Positions 9,282-18,659 of a stretch of 64,000 nucleotides of DNA are shown here, one piece after another (within the stretch, counting starts at the first letter, position 1; each line of letters opens with the position of its first letter). The position numbers were made by a program, and so were the translations under genes. The notes beneath the pieces were generated by a model. That model did not search any database and was not told the DNA's origin. It was given only the letters and a program-made list of their open reading frames with translations. Origin of the DNA: Pseudomonas viridiflava (lineage in GTDB: Bacteria; Pseudomonadota; Gammaproteobacteria; Pseudomonadales; Pseudomonadaceae); assembly GCF_900601905.1 (NCBI RefSeq), contig NZ_UWFA01000170.1:62001-126000 (forward strand). Reading direction: 5' to 3'.

Positions 9282-11411
9282 TCAAACGGACTTGATGGCC
9301 TGCCAGTCAAATGCAGACGGGAACGCCAGCGCATCTTCGGCGACCATCGGCCGGGCAACCAGAAACCCCTGAATCAACTGGCAGCCGTTATCGGCCAGCC
9401 ACTGATACTGCTCGACGGTCTCGACACCCTCGGCGATCACCAGCACATTCAGGTTGCGACACAGATCAATAATGCTGCGCGCCACCGCCGTGTCCCGCGG
9501 CGAAGTGAGCATGCCGGCGATGAAGTGCCGGTCGATTTTCAAGGTGTCGATATCCAGATTGCGCAGGTGCGTCAGCGAGCATTCGCCCACGCCAAAATCG
9601 TCCAGCGCGACGCTCACGCCGATGTCATGCAAATGCCGGATCTGGTTACGACTGTGAGTCAGGTTATGCACCAGCGAGGCCTCGGTGATCTCGACCTCCA
9701 GTTGCCCCGGCTTGAGGTCGAAGCGCTGCATGGCGCGGCGTATTTCCGCAGCCAGGTTAGGCATGCTGAACTGGGTCGGGCTGACGCTGACACTCAGCAC
9801 CAGGCCCGCGCCGAACACTTCATCCCAGCGGCTGCGCTGCTCGGCACCCTGCTCGAAAATCCAGCTGCCGAGCTTGTTGATCAACCGGGTTTCTTCGAGC
9901 AAAGGGATAAACAAGCCCGGCGGCACATCGCCCGCGCTTGGATGCTGCCAGCGTAACAGCGCCTCGAAACCACGCAAACGGCCGTCCGCAATGAACACCT
10001 GCGGCTGATAAACCATGGAAAAATCCTGACCGTCGATAGCCGTGCGCACGCTGTTTTCAAGCATCAGACGTGAGCGTGCCCGGCCATTCATGTCCTGATC
10101 GTAGAAACGGTATTGCTGACGCCCGGCGCGCTTGGCCTCGTACATGGCGATGTCGGCTGCGCGGAGCAGCCCGTCCAGGTTGGACCCGCAATCGGGGTAC
10201 GTCGCAATCCCGATGCTGGCACCGAGGGTGACATCCACGCCGTCCACCTGACGCCGCACCGATACCCGTTCGATCAGCTTTTCCGCCACCTTCGCGGCGT
10301 GTTCCGGGAAGTCCAGCCCTTCGATGACCACGGTAAATTCGTCGCCACCCATGCGTGCCAACACATCATAGGGGCGCATGCATTCCTTGAGCTGTTGGCC
10401 GACCCAGAGCAGAACCTGATCCCCGGCGTCATGGCCGAGGGAGTCGTTGACCCGCTTGAAGCCATCCAGATCCAGATACAGCACCACCAGAAACTTGCCC
10501 GCATGTTCGTTGCGCAACAACATGCCTTCGACGGCCTGATAAAACCCGCGCCGGTTGAGCAGGCCGGTCAAGGCGTCGGTCACTGCCTGATGTTCCAGTT
10601 GCTGATAAAGGTCACGCACCACCGACATGTCGAGGATGCTGAACACCATCGCCTTCTGTTCCAGCGGCAGCGGCGCGCAGGACAGCGCGACCGGCAACTG
10701 GCAACCCTCACGGGTACGCAAGACGGCATCGTGCAGACGATAAATTTCGGCACTGCGGTAATGGCGGTAAAACCCGGACTGCGTCCATTCGACCACCTGC
10801 GGCTCAGCCAGGTAATCAATGACGCTGGTTCCAACCAGCGCCTCGACGCTGGCACCCAGCAGGCGACAGATCGCCGGGTTGGCGAAGTTGATCAAGCCCG
10901 CTTCATTGACCACCAGAATGCCTTCATCAATGTTGTCCAGCACAGAGGCGTTGAAGGCCCTGGCTGCTTCGAGCTCCAGCGATAACTTTTGCAGGGTACG
11001 GCGATTCTGCTGCTGCTCCAGCAGCGCCTGGACTTTGGGCTTGAGTACGTTGGGATCGAAAGGCTTGAACAGGTAATCGATGGCCCCACTGGCATAGCCG
11101 CGATGCACGGCGTCCTGGGATTGTTCATTGGCTGTCAGGAAGATAATCGGTGTCAGCCGGGTGCGCTGACTGCCACGCATCAGGCGGGCGACTTCGAAAC
11201 CATCCATGCCGGGCATCTGCACATCGAGCAGCACGAGGTCCACTTCCCGCTCCAGGAGCACGGTCAGCGCTTCGATACCTGAACTGGCGGTCACGATGCA
11301 CCAGTCCTGGCGCTGCAGAACAGCGCACATCGTCACAAGATTTTCCGGGTAGTCATCAACGACCAATAACACCGAACGGCCATCACTTGGCTTGGTTTGC
11401 ACGCATTCCAT
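9282..11411 (-). CDS. Response regulator with PAS, GGDEF and EAL domains
   Basis: This 709-residue c-di-GMP enzyme has four modules. A receiver domain spans about residues 12-125, with acidic pair D19/D20, phospho-acceptor D63, T93 and K116. A PAS domain covers about 150-265. The cyclase domain has an intact GGDEF at 355-359 and an RPYD inhibitory I-site at 346-349. The phosphodiesterase domain starts near 465, with EAL at 483-485 and later DDFG, LKIDR and AEGVET motifs. Both catalytic motifs look intact, so it could make or break c-di-GMP. No partner histidine kinase is adjacent. ATG at 11411 is preceded by an AGAGAAG-like site. Confidence 0.92.
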   Translation of the reverse strand: MECVQTKPSDGRSVLLVVDDYPENLVTMCAVLQRQDWCIVTASSGIEALTVLLEREVDLVLLDVQMPGMDGFEVARLMRGSQRTRLTPIIFLTANEQSQDAVHRGYASGAIDYLFKPFDPNVLKPKVQALLEQQQNRRTLQKLSLELEAARAFNASVLDNIDEGILVVNEAGLINFANPAICRLLGASVEALVGTSVIDYLAEPQVVEWTQSGFYRHYRSAEIYRLHDAVLRTREGCQLPVALSCAPLPLEQKAMVFSILDMSVVRDLYQQLEHQAVTDALTGLLNRRGFYQAVEGMLLRNEHAGKFLVVLYLDLDGFKRVNDSLGHDAGDQVLLWVGQQLKECMRPYDVLARMGGDEFTVVIEGLDFPEHAAKVAEKLIERVSVRRQVDGVDVTLGASIGIATYPDCGSNLDGLLRAADIAMYEAKRAGRQQYRFYDQDMNGRARSRLMLENSVRTAIDGQDFSMVYQPQVFIADGRLRGFEALLRWQHPSAGDVPPGLFIPLLEETRLINKLGSWIFEQGAEQRSRWDEVFGAGLVLSVSVSPTQFSMPNLAAEIRRAMQRFDLKPGQLEVEITEASLVHNLTHSRNQIRHLHDIGVSVALDDFGVGECSLTHLRNLDIDTLKIDRHFIAGMLTSPRDTAVARSIIDLCRNLNVLVIAEGVETVEQYQWLADNGCQLIQGFLVARPMVAEDALAFPSAFDWQAIKSV

Positions 11412-11729
11412 GCTGCTTCTCTTATGTGGGATCGACGCTCAAAGCTGAGGGTAACGCCTCATCCGAATGGATCCCACTCTAGTCCGGTATTTCGGAAACC
11501 AGAAGGCGACTAGCTAAATGCCATCAATAAAGCATTAAGAACCCGACTAACGGTCGGTGTACGTAGGCCTTTACAGAGCAAGCGCTGTGGCGAATGTGAC
11601 ATTACTTTGACGCCATCCGTCGGGCACTTTTCAGTTAACAGGAACTATTTCAAAACGTATAACCAATGCCCGAAAGCCCCATGCCAGACGCGTGGTTAAT
11701 GGCAATGAGACACAACGGAAACTTCAAAC
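11412..11729. other. Divergent intergenic region, no gene seen
   Basis: These 318 bases separate the leftward GGDEF-EAL gene from the rightward PL7 lyase gene and must contain promoters for both. A short inverted repeat (CCGAC, five-base loop, GTCGG) is present near 11542-11556. I see no REP element, convincing terminator or small ORF with a good ribosome site. Confidence 0.5.
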
Positions 11730-12401
11730 ATGGTAGACATGGCATCGTGGAATCTGAGCATTCCTGTGGGTTCGCCCCCCAAAACCATCGAGACGTCAGC
11801 GCTGGTCAAAGGTTACGACGGCAAGTATTTTCGATCGGAATCGGGGCACATTTTCTTCTGGTCACCCGTTACCGGCTCACGGACTGCCAATGCCAAATAC
11901 CCGCGCAGTGAGCTGCGCGAAACCTGGGCCGATGGTCGGCTGCATAACTGGATGTATCCGGATGCGGACAACTTCCTGAACGCCACACTGGAAGTCAATC
12001 AGGTGCCCTCTTCTGGCAAAGTAGTGATTGGCCAGATCCACGCCTACGACAGCACCGAGCCGATGCTCAAGGTCGAGTACCAGTACAAGGACGATTCGAA
12101 GTCCGGGAATATCGTGGCCAAGGTTCGCAATCGATTTGACGACAAGAAGAGCCGCGTCATCCAGATCGCGGAAGGCGTGCCGCTCAACGAGCGATTCAAC
12201 TACAAGATCCACCTCAGCCCCGGCGGCGAGCTCAGCGTGAGCTCGCGGGGAAAAAACTGGAGCAGCCCGATCAGCGCCACGTGGCGTGACAAGCCGCTGT
12301 ACTTCAAGGCGGGGGTTTACGTTCAGGACAACAAGGGCTACAGCAGCGAAGGTGCCAAGGCGACCTTCTATAAGCTGGATATTGATCACAACAGGACGTA
12401 G
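11730..12401 (+). CDS. Polysaccharide lyase family 7 (alginate lyase)
   Basis: A 223-residue single-domain PL7 enzyme that cleaves alginate by beta-elimination. All three family motifs are visible: RSELRE at residues 59-64, QIHA at 102-105 and YFKAGVYVQ at 191-199. They supply the expected catalytic residues R59, Q102, H104 and Y197. There is no signal peptide; the N-terminus starts directly with the jelly-roll sequence. The enzyme is therefore either cytosolic or exported by another route. No alginate operon is near; the divergent neighbour is a c-di-GMP enzyme. Confidence 0.9.
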   Translation: MVDMASWNLSIPVGSPPKTIETSALVKGYDGKYFRSESGHIFFWSPVTGSRTANAKYPRSELRETWADGRLHNWMYPDADNFLNATLEVNQVPSSGKVVIGQIHAYDSTEPMLKVEYQYKDDSKSGNIVAKVRNRFDDKKSRVIQIAEGVPLNERFNYKIHLSPGGELSVSSRGKNWSSPISATWRDKPLYFKAGVYVQDNKGYSSEGAKATFYKLDIDHNRT

Positions 12402-12419
12402 GTCGCCTGCACCACCGTC

Positions 12420-12506
12420 GTAGGAGCGGCTTCAGCCGCGAACAGTCTGGGCCATCGCCCAATACCCAGCTTCGTGCGAAGACTTCGCGACTAAAGCCGC
12501 TCCTAC
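12420..12506. repeat. REPIN, GGCTTCAGCCGCGAA family
   Basis: Inverted arms at 12420-12442 and 12484-12506 have core GTAGGAGCGGCTTCAGCCGCGAA. It sits between the convergent ends of the lyase and putP. The related copy at 19838-19925 has the same family core. Confidence 0.88.
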
Positions 12507-12524
12507 GGGTGGAAGGCAATCCAT

Positions 12525-14015
12525 CTACCGGGTTGCCGCCTTGAACTCCTGCTCGGCCACTTCAAACCGCGACTGCATCGCCGCAGACGGGCCTTTGCCC
12601 AACAGGCTGAACACAACGATCGCAATGCTGGCGAAGATGAAACCCGGGATGATTTCGTACAGCCCCCAGATACCCAGCTGCTTCCAGACAATCACGGTGA
12701 TCGCACCCACCAGCACACCGGCCAGCGCGCCGTTGCGGGTCATGCCTTTCCACAGCACCGAAATCAGCACCACTGGACCGAACGCAGCGCCGAAGCCTGC
12801 CCAGGCGTAGCTCACCAGACCCAAGACACGGTTACCCGGGTTGGCGGCCAGCACGATGGCAATGATCGCGATCAGCAGCACCATGGCACGACCAACCCAG
12901 ACCAGCTCCTTCTGCGAGGCATTCTTGCGCAGGAATGCTTTATAGAAGTCTTCAGTCAGGGCGCTGGAACACACCAGCAACTGGCAGCTCAGGGTACTCA
13001 TCACCGCAGCCAGAATGGCCGAGAGCAGCACACCGGTAACCCACGGGTTGAACAGCAATTTGGCGAGCTCGATGAACACCCGCTCCGGGTTTTCAGTCAC
13101 AGGACCGGCCACTTCGGGATGCGCAGAGAAATAGGCAATGCCGAAGAAGCCCGCCGCAACGGTACCGCCCAGACACAGGATCATCCAGGTCATGGAAATG
13201 CGACGCGCGCTGGCAATCGACTTCACCGAATCCGCCGCCATGAAGCGCGCCAGAATGTGCGGCTGACCGAAGTAGCCCAGGCCCCAGCCCATCAGGGAAA
13301 TAATGCCGATGATGCTGGTGTTCTTGAACATGTCGAAGCTGGAAGGATCCTTCGCTTCGATGGCCAGGAACGTCGCATCGACGCCACCCGTGGCCAGCAG
13401 CACGATGATCGGCGTGAGGATCAGGGCAAAGATCATCAGCGTTGCCTGAACGGTGTCAGTCCAGCTGACCGCCAGGAAGCCACCGACGAAGGTGTAGGCG
13501 ATGGTGGCCGCAGCGCCAGCCCACAGCGCGGTCTCGTAGGACATGCCGAACGTGCTTTCAAACAACCTCGCACCGGCAACGATGCCCGAAGCGCAATAGA
13601 TAGTGAAGAACAGCAGAATCACCACCGCAGAAATCACCCGCAGCAAGCCGCTCTTGTCTTCGAAACGGCTGGAGAAATAATCCGGTAGCGTCAGCGCGTC
13701 GCCGTTGTGCTCGGTCTGCACCCGCAGTCGACCGGCAACGAACAGCCAGTTCAGATAGGCACCGATGATCAGCCCGATGGCAATCCAGCTCTCCGACAGA
13801 CCCGACATGTAGATGGCACCCGGCAAGCCCATCAACAGCCAGCCGCTCATGTCGGAAGCACCGGCCGACAACGCCGTGACGACGCTGCCCAGGCTGCGTC
13901 CGCCAAGGATGTAATCGGAAAGGTTATTGGTGGAGCGATAGGCCATCAGGCCAATCAGAACCATTGCTGCAATGTAGATCACGAACGTGATCAGGGTGGG
14001 GTTGCTGACACTCAT
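12525..14015 (-). CDS. putP: Sodium/proline symporter PutP
   Basis: This 496-residue member of the sodium:solute symporter family imports L-proline with Na+. It has about 13 hydrophobic helices. The early GLMAYRSTNNLSDYILGGR and SAGASDMSGWLLMGLPGA segments contain residues known to form the Na+ and proline sites. Length and sequence match PutP closely. It is divergent from putA across a 444-base control region that contains PutA operator motifs, so it should be repressed by PutA when proline is absent. Confidence 0.96.
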   Translation of the reverse strand: MSVSNPTLITFVIYIAAMVLIGLMAYRSTNNLSDYILGGRSLGSVVTALSAGASDMSGWLLMGLPGAIYMSGLSESWIAIGLIIGAYLNWLFVAGRLRVQTEHNGDALTLPDYFSSRFEDKSGLLRVISAVVILLFFTIYCASGIVAGARLFESTFGMSYETALWAGAAATIAYTFVGGFLAVSWTDTVQATLMIFALILTPIIVLLATGGVDATFLAIEAKDPSSFDMFKNTSIIGIISLMGWGLGYFGQPHILARFMAADSVKSIASARRISMTWMILCLGGTVAAGFFGIAYFSAHPEVAGPVTENPERVFIELAKLLFNPWVTGVLLSAILAAVMSTLSCQLLVCSSALTEDFYKAFLRKNASQKELVWVGRAMVLLIAIIAIVLAANPGNRVLGLVSYAWAGFGAAFGPVVLISVLWKGMTRNGALAGVLVGAITVIVWKQLGIWGLYEIIPGFIFASIAIVVFSLLGKGPSAAMQSRFEVAEQEFKAATR

Positions 14016-14188
14016 TGTTAATACGCCTGGGCATTGTTGTTATTGACGCCGACTCCCTAAAGCCGACGCTCTACTGCAGGGCTTGCCTGCCGGGAGATAG
14101 CACCTCCTTGCAGCAGGAATAGCCCCACGGGAACGATTCTTGATCATGCGTGCGACATCGGGCCGCATCCTATTCAACAATCCACCCA

Positions 14189-14390
14189 AGGTGCAACCCA
14201 TTTGGCGAGGAAAAGTTGCACCTGTGATGTAGGCGTATTCTGAGCACGCGTTTTAGCTCCGTTTTGGAGCAAGAGCCGCTTTTTATAGAACAAAACGCCC
14301 CGCCACTGTGCACCGATCATTGCCTCGAAAAGCCACCGAGCAGCCTGCATGAAATAATAAAGCAAAAAAGGGTTGCACCCGGTTGCACCT
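14189..14390. promoter_or_regulatory. putP-putA control region with four PutA operator motifs
   Basis: Four copies of a GGTTGCACC(T)-type motif lie in the divergent intergenic region: an inverted copy at 14189-14198, a direct copy at 14215-14223, and a tandem pair at 14371-14379 and 14381-14390 spaced ten bases apart. GTTGCA is the core bound by the ribbon-helix-helix domain of PutA in enterobacteria, and PutA autoregulation is also known in Pseudomonas. The two clusters suggest one near the putP side and one about 70-90 bases upstream of the putA start. The sites are seen; binding is inferred. Confidence 0.75.
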
Positions 14391-14459
14391 ACCTCGGCTC
14401 ATCGATAATCTGGGGAGACAATTGAGGCCACATCCATAGTGGCGTAATGAGGGCAACAC

Positions 14460-17400
14460 ATGGCGACCACCACCCTGGGTGTCAAACTCGACGACCCGAC
14501 CCGCGAGCGATTGAAAGCAGCCGCTCAGTCCATAGACCGGACTCCGCACTGGCTCATCAAACAGGCGATTTTCAATTACCTGGAAAAACTCGAAGGTGGT
14601 GCAACCCTCTCGGAACTCAACGGTAGCGTCGGCCTGAACGGCGACGACCATGGCGAATTGCCGGTCGACGCCGCGCACCAGTGCTTTCTCGAATTTGCCG
14701 AAAGCATCCTGCCGCAATCGGTCCTGCGCGCCGCGATCACCGCAGCCTACCGCCGTCCCGAACCTGAAGTGGTGCCGATGCTCATCGAGCAGGCGCGCCT
14801 GCCCGTGCCGATGGCCGAAGCCACCAACAAGCTGGCAGCGACGATTGCCGAGAAGCTGCGCAACCAGAAGAGCGCAGGCGGTCGTGCAGGCATCGTTCAG
14901 GGCCTGCTGCAGGAGTTTTCCCTGTCATCCCAGGAAGGCGTGGCACTCATGTGTCTGGCCGAAGCCCTGTTGCGCATTCCCGACAAAGGCACGCGTGATG
15001 CGCTGATCCGCGACAAGATCAGCACCGGCAACTGGCATCCGCACCTGGGCAACAGCCCTTCGCTTTTCGTTAACGCCGCCACTTGGGGCCTGCTGTTGAC
15101 CGGCAAGCTTGTGTCCACGCACAACGAAGCCGGCCTGACCTCCTCCCTGAGCCGGATTATTGGCAAAAGCGGCGAGCCGATGATCCGCAAAGGTGTGGAC
15201 ATGGCGATGCGCCTGATGGGCGAGCAGTTCGTCACCGGCGAGACCATCGGCGAAGCCCTGGCCAACGCCAGCCGCTTCGAAGCCAAGGGATTTCGCTACT
15301 CCTACGACATGCTTGGCGAAGCGGCACTGACCGAGCACGATGCGCAGAAATACCTGGCCTCCTACGAGCAGGCGATCCACTCGATTGGCAAGGCGTCCCA
15401 TGGCCGAGGCATCTATGAAGGCCCGGGCATTTCCATCAAATTGTCAGCCCTGCACCCACGCTACAGCCGCGCGCAATACGAGCGCGTCATGGAAGAACTG
15501 TACCCGCGCCTGCTGTCGCTGACCCTGCTGGCCAAGCAATACGACATCGGCCTGAACATCGACGCCGAAGAAGCGGATCGCCTGGAGCTGTCGCTGGATC
15601 TGCTTGAGCGGCTGTGTTTCGAGCCGCAGCTGACTGGCTGGAACGGCATCGGCTTCGTGATCCAGGCGTACCAGAAGCGCTGCCCGTATGTCATCGACTA
15701 TGTGATCGATCTGGCCCGTCGCAGCCGCCATCGTCTAATGATCCGTCTGGTCAAAGGCGCCTACTGGGACAGCGAAATCAAGCGTGCTCAGGTCGAAGGC
15801 CTGGAAGGCTACCCGGTCTACACCCGCAAGGTGTACACCGACGTTTCCTACATTGCCTGCGCCCGAAAACTGCTGTCGGTGCCGGAAGCCATCTACCCGC
15901 AGTTCGCCACCCACAACGCCCACACCCTGTCGGCCATTTACCACATCGCCGGGCAGAATTATTACCCCGGCCAGTACGAATTCCAGTGCCTGCACGGCAT
16001 GGGCGAGCCGCTTTACGAGCAGGTTGTCGGCAAAGTCTCCGATGGCAAGCTGAACCGACCGTGCCGCGTTTACGCTCCGGTGGGCACCCATGAAACGCTG
16101 CTGGCTTATCTGGTGCGTCGCCTGCTGGAAAACGGCGCCAACACCTCGTTCGTCAACCGCATTGCCGATCAGTCGATCTCCATTCAGGAACTGGTAGCCG
16201 ATCCGGTAGCCAGCATCGAGCGCATGGCGACACAGGAAGGCGGCTTCGGCCTGCCGCACCCGCGCATTCCATTGCCCCGCGACCTGTATGGCCCGGAACG
16301 CGCCAACTCCAGCGGTATCGACCTGGCCAACGAACATCGTTTGGGCTCGCTGTCTTCAGCCCTGCTGGCGACCGCGCACAATGACTGGAAAGCCGCGCCA
16401 ATGCTGGGCTGCCCGGCCAGTGAAGGCACCTCGGCTGCGCTGCTCAACCCATCCGACCTGCGGGACGTGGTCGGCCATGTGCAGGAAGCCAGTCTGCAAG
16501 ACGTCGACAACGCCCTGCTCTGCGCCCTGAGTTCCGGCCCGATCTGGCAGGCCACGCCGCCAGCCGAGCGCGCCGCGATCCTGGAGCGCGCCGCGGACCT
16601 GATGGAGGCCGAGATCCAGCCGCTCATGGGCCTGTTGGCTCGTGAAGCAGGCAAGACCTTCGCCAACGCCATCGCCGAAGTTCGCGAAGCCGTGGATTTC
16701 CTGCGCTACTACGCCGTACAGGCGCGTAACGATTTCAGCAACGACGCCCATCGCCCACTCGGTCCGGTGGTGTGTATCAGCCCGTGGAACTTCCCGCTGG
16801 CCATTTTCAGTGGCCAGGTCGCCGCTGCCTTGGCCGCAGGGAACCCGGTGCTGGCCAAGCCTGCGGAGCAAACGCCGCTGGTCGCCGCCCAAGCGGTGCG
16901 CATCCTGCTCGAAGCCGGTATTCCGGAAGGCGTGGTGCAACTGTTGCCGGGTCGCGGCGAAACCGTCGGTGCGCGCCTGGTGGGCGATGACCGAGTCAAA
17001 GGTGTGATGTTCACCGGCTCCACCGAAGTCGCTCGCCTGCTGCAACGTAATATTGCCGGCCGGCTGGATGCTCAGGGCCGTCCGATCCCGCTGATCGCCG
17101 AAACCGGTGGCCAGAACGCAATGATCGTCGACTCCTCGGCGCTGACTGAACAAGTGGTCATCGACGTCGTGTCCTCGGCTTTCGACAGCGCCGGTCAACG
17201 CTGCTCGGCCCTGCGCGTGCTCTGCCTGCAGGAAGACTCGGCGGACCGGGTCATCGAAATGCTCAAAGGTGCCATGGCCGAATGCCGCCTCGGCAACCCG
17301 GAGCGCCTGTCCGTAGACATCGGCCCGGTCATCGACGCCGAAGCCAAGGCGGGCATCGACAAGCACATCCAGGGCATGCGCGACAAAGGCCGCGCGGTCT

Positions 17401-18413
17401 ATCAGGTTGCGATTGCCGACAGCGATGAGATCAAACGCGGCACCTACGTGATGCCTACCCTGATCGAGCTGGAAAGCTTCGACGAACTGCAGCGCGAGAT
17501 CTTCGGTCCAGTGCTGCACGTGGTTCGCTACAAGCGTAAAGAGCTGGATCAGTTGATCGGCCAGATCAACGCTTCCGGTTACGGCCTGACCCTCGGCGTG
17601 CATACGCGCATCGACGAAACCATCGCCAAGGTCATCGACAACGTCAACGCGGGCAACGTCTACGTGAACCGCAACATTGTCGGTGCCGTGGTCGGGGTGC
17701 AGCCATTTGGCGGCGAAGGCCTGTCGGGTACCGGTCCGAAAGCCGGTGGCCCGTTGTACCTGTACCGTCTGCTGTCGACGCGCCCGGCGGATGCCATCGA
17801 GCAATCCTTCGTGCGTGGCGATGCGTTGGCAGCACCGGACACCCGCATGCGCGAAGCCATGAGTGCGCCGCTTCTGGCCTTGAAAACCTGGGCGGCAGGC
17901 AATCAGCAGCCTGAGCTGGAGCAACTGTGCAGCCAGTTCGCGGTGCAATCGCAAAGCGGCGTGACCCGCCTGCTGGCCGGCCCGACCGGCGAGCGTAACA
18001 GCTACAGCATTCTGCCCCGCGAGCACGTCCTGTGCCTGGCCGAAACAGAAAGCGATCTGTTGATCCAGTTGGCGGCGGTGCTGGCGGTTGGCAGCAGCGC
18101 AGTCTGGCCGGACAACAGCGTCAGCAAACCACTGCGCGCTCGTCTGCCGAAAGAACTCCAGGCGCGCATCAAGCTGGTGGCCGACTGGAGCAAGGATGAG
18201 GTGCTGATCGACGCCGTTCTGCATCACGGCGACTCGGACCAGCTGCGTGCGGTCTGCGAGCAGGTGGCGCAGCGTGCGGGCGCCATCGTCGGCGTCAATG
18301 GCCTGTCCCACGGCGAAACCAACGTGGCTCTGGAACGTCTGGTGATCGAGCGTGCATTGAGCGTCAACACCGCAGCAGCGGGCGGTAACGCGAGCTTGAT
18401 GACCATCGGCTGA
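14460..18413 (+). CDS. putA: Trifunctional PutA: repressor, proline dehydrogenase, P5C dehydrogenase
   Basis: This 1317-residue enzyme oxidises proline to glutamate. An N-terminal ribbon-helix-helix DNA-binding domain (about residues 1-48) closely resembles the E. coli one. An FAD-dependent proline dehydrogenase barrel spans about 190-490. An NAD-dependent aldehyde dehydrogenase spans about 570-1060; its catalytic Cys is in GQRCSAL and its Glu in ETGGQNA. A C-terminal extension follows. The length is normal for trifunctional PutA. It associates with the inner membrane when proline is oxidised and represses put genes otherwise. A terminator follows 19 bases after the stop. Confidence 0.97.
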   Translation: MATTTLGVKLDDPTRERLKAAAQSIDRTPHWLIKQAIFNYLEKLEGGATLSELNGSVGLNGDDHGELPVDAAHQCFLEFAESILPQSVLRAAITAAYRRPEPEVVPMLIEQARLPVPMAEATNKLAATIAEKLRNQKSAGGRAGIVQGLLQEFSLSSQEGVALMCLAEALLRIPDKGTRDALIRDKISTGNWHPHLGNSPSLFVNAATWGLLLTGKLVSTHNEAGLTSSLSRIIGKSGEPMIRKGVDMAMRLMGEQFVTGETIGEALANASRFEAKGFRYSYDMLGEAALTEHDAQKYLASYEQAIHSIGKASHGRGIYEGPGISIKLSALHPRYSRAQYERVMEELYPRLLSLTLLAKQYDIGLNIDAEEADRLELSLDLLERLCFEPQLTGWNGIGFVIQAYQKRCPYVIDYVIDLARRSRHRLMIRLVKGAYWDSEIKRAQVEGLEGYPVYTRKVYTDVSYIACARKLLSVPEAIYPQFATHNAHTLSAIYHIAGQNYYPGQYEFQCLHGMGEPLYEQVVGKVSDGKLNRPCRVYAPVGTHETLLAYLVRRLLENGANTSFVNRIADQSISIQELVADPVASIERMATQEGGFGLPHPRIPLPRDLYGPERANSSGIDLANEHRLGSLSSALLATAHNDWKAAPMLGCPASEGTSAALLNPSDLRDVVGHVQEASLQDVDNALLCALSSGPIWQATPPAERAAILERAADLMEAEIQPLMGLLAREAGKTFANAIAEVREAVDFLRYYAVQARNDFSNDAHRPLGPVVCISPWNFPLAIFSGQVAAALAAGNPVLAKPAEQTPLVAAQAVRILLEAGIPEGVVQLLPGRGETVGARLVGDDRVKGVMFTGSTEVARLLQRNIAGRLDAQGRPIPLIAETGGQNAMIVDSSALTEQVVIDVVSSAFDSAGQRCSALRVLCLQEDSADRVIEMLKGAMAECRLGNPERLSVDIGPVIDAEAKAGIDKHIQGMRDKGRAVYQVAIADSDEIKRGTYVMPTLIELESFDELQREIFGPVLHVVRYKRKELDQLIGQINASGYGLTLGVHTRIDETIAKVIDNVNAGNVYVNRNIVGAVVGVQPFGGEGLSGTGPKAGGPLYLYRLLSTRPADAIEQSFVRGDALAAPDTRMREAMSAPLLALKTWAAGNQQPELEQLCSQFAVQSQSGVTRLLAGPTGERNSYSILPREHVLCLAETESDLLIQLAAVLAVGSSAVWPDNSVSKPLRARLPKELQARIKLVADWSKDEVLIDAVLHHGDSDQLRAVCEQVAQRAGAIVGVNGLSHGETNVALERLVIERALSVNTAAAGGNASLMTIG

Positions 18414-18431
18414 TGGTTTGACGGTGAATAC

Positions 18432-18458
18432 AAAAAGAGAGCTTCGGCTCTCTTTTTT
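18432..18458 (+). terminator. Rho-independent terminator of putA
   Basis: AGAGAGC, a short TTCG-type loop and GCTCTCT form a hairpin followed by a run of T. It begins 19 bases after the putA stop and has a matching A-run before the stem. Confidence 0.9.
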
Positions 18459-18498
18459 ATTGCCATTTAAAAGTTACTCTTGACAGCAACAGGGCTTA

Positions 18499-18527
18499 TT
18501 GATTCGCTACCAGATAAGCTTTATATA
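18499..18527 (+). promoter_or_regulatory. Candidate sigma-70 promoter for the delta-60 repeat gene
   Basis: TTGATT (18499-18504) and TATATA (18522-18527) are separated by 17 bases in a conspicuously AT-rich stretch (about 18470-18650). This is 130 bases upstream of the next gene's start. The match is good by eye, but no start site has been measured. Confidence 0.5.
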
Positions 18528-18659
18528 TTTAACAATTACAAAAAAAACACATCAGAAAAAAAACATTGAACTCTCTATTGCGGTGTGATTAAACGCAGTA
18601 TCGATTGATGAATAACACTCTTTCGACACTACATAACTACCACACTAAGAGACTGACTA

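Noticed and set aside
8724..9956. 410-codon plus-strand frame spanning the metallopeptidase and GGDEF-EAL genes
   Set aside because: It is antisense to two well-supported genes and crosses their intergenic gap; composition is typical of a shadow.
16356..18311. 651-codon minus-strand frame opposite putA
   Set aside because: Antisense shadow; putA on the other strand is certain and the minus product has no family features.
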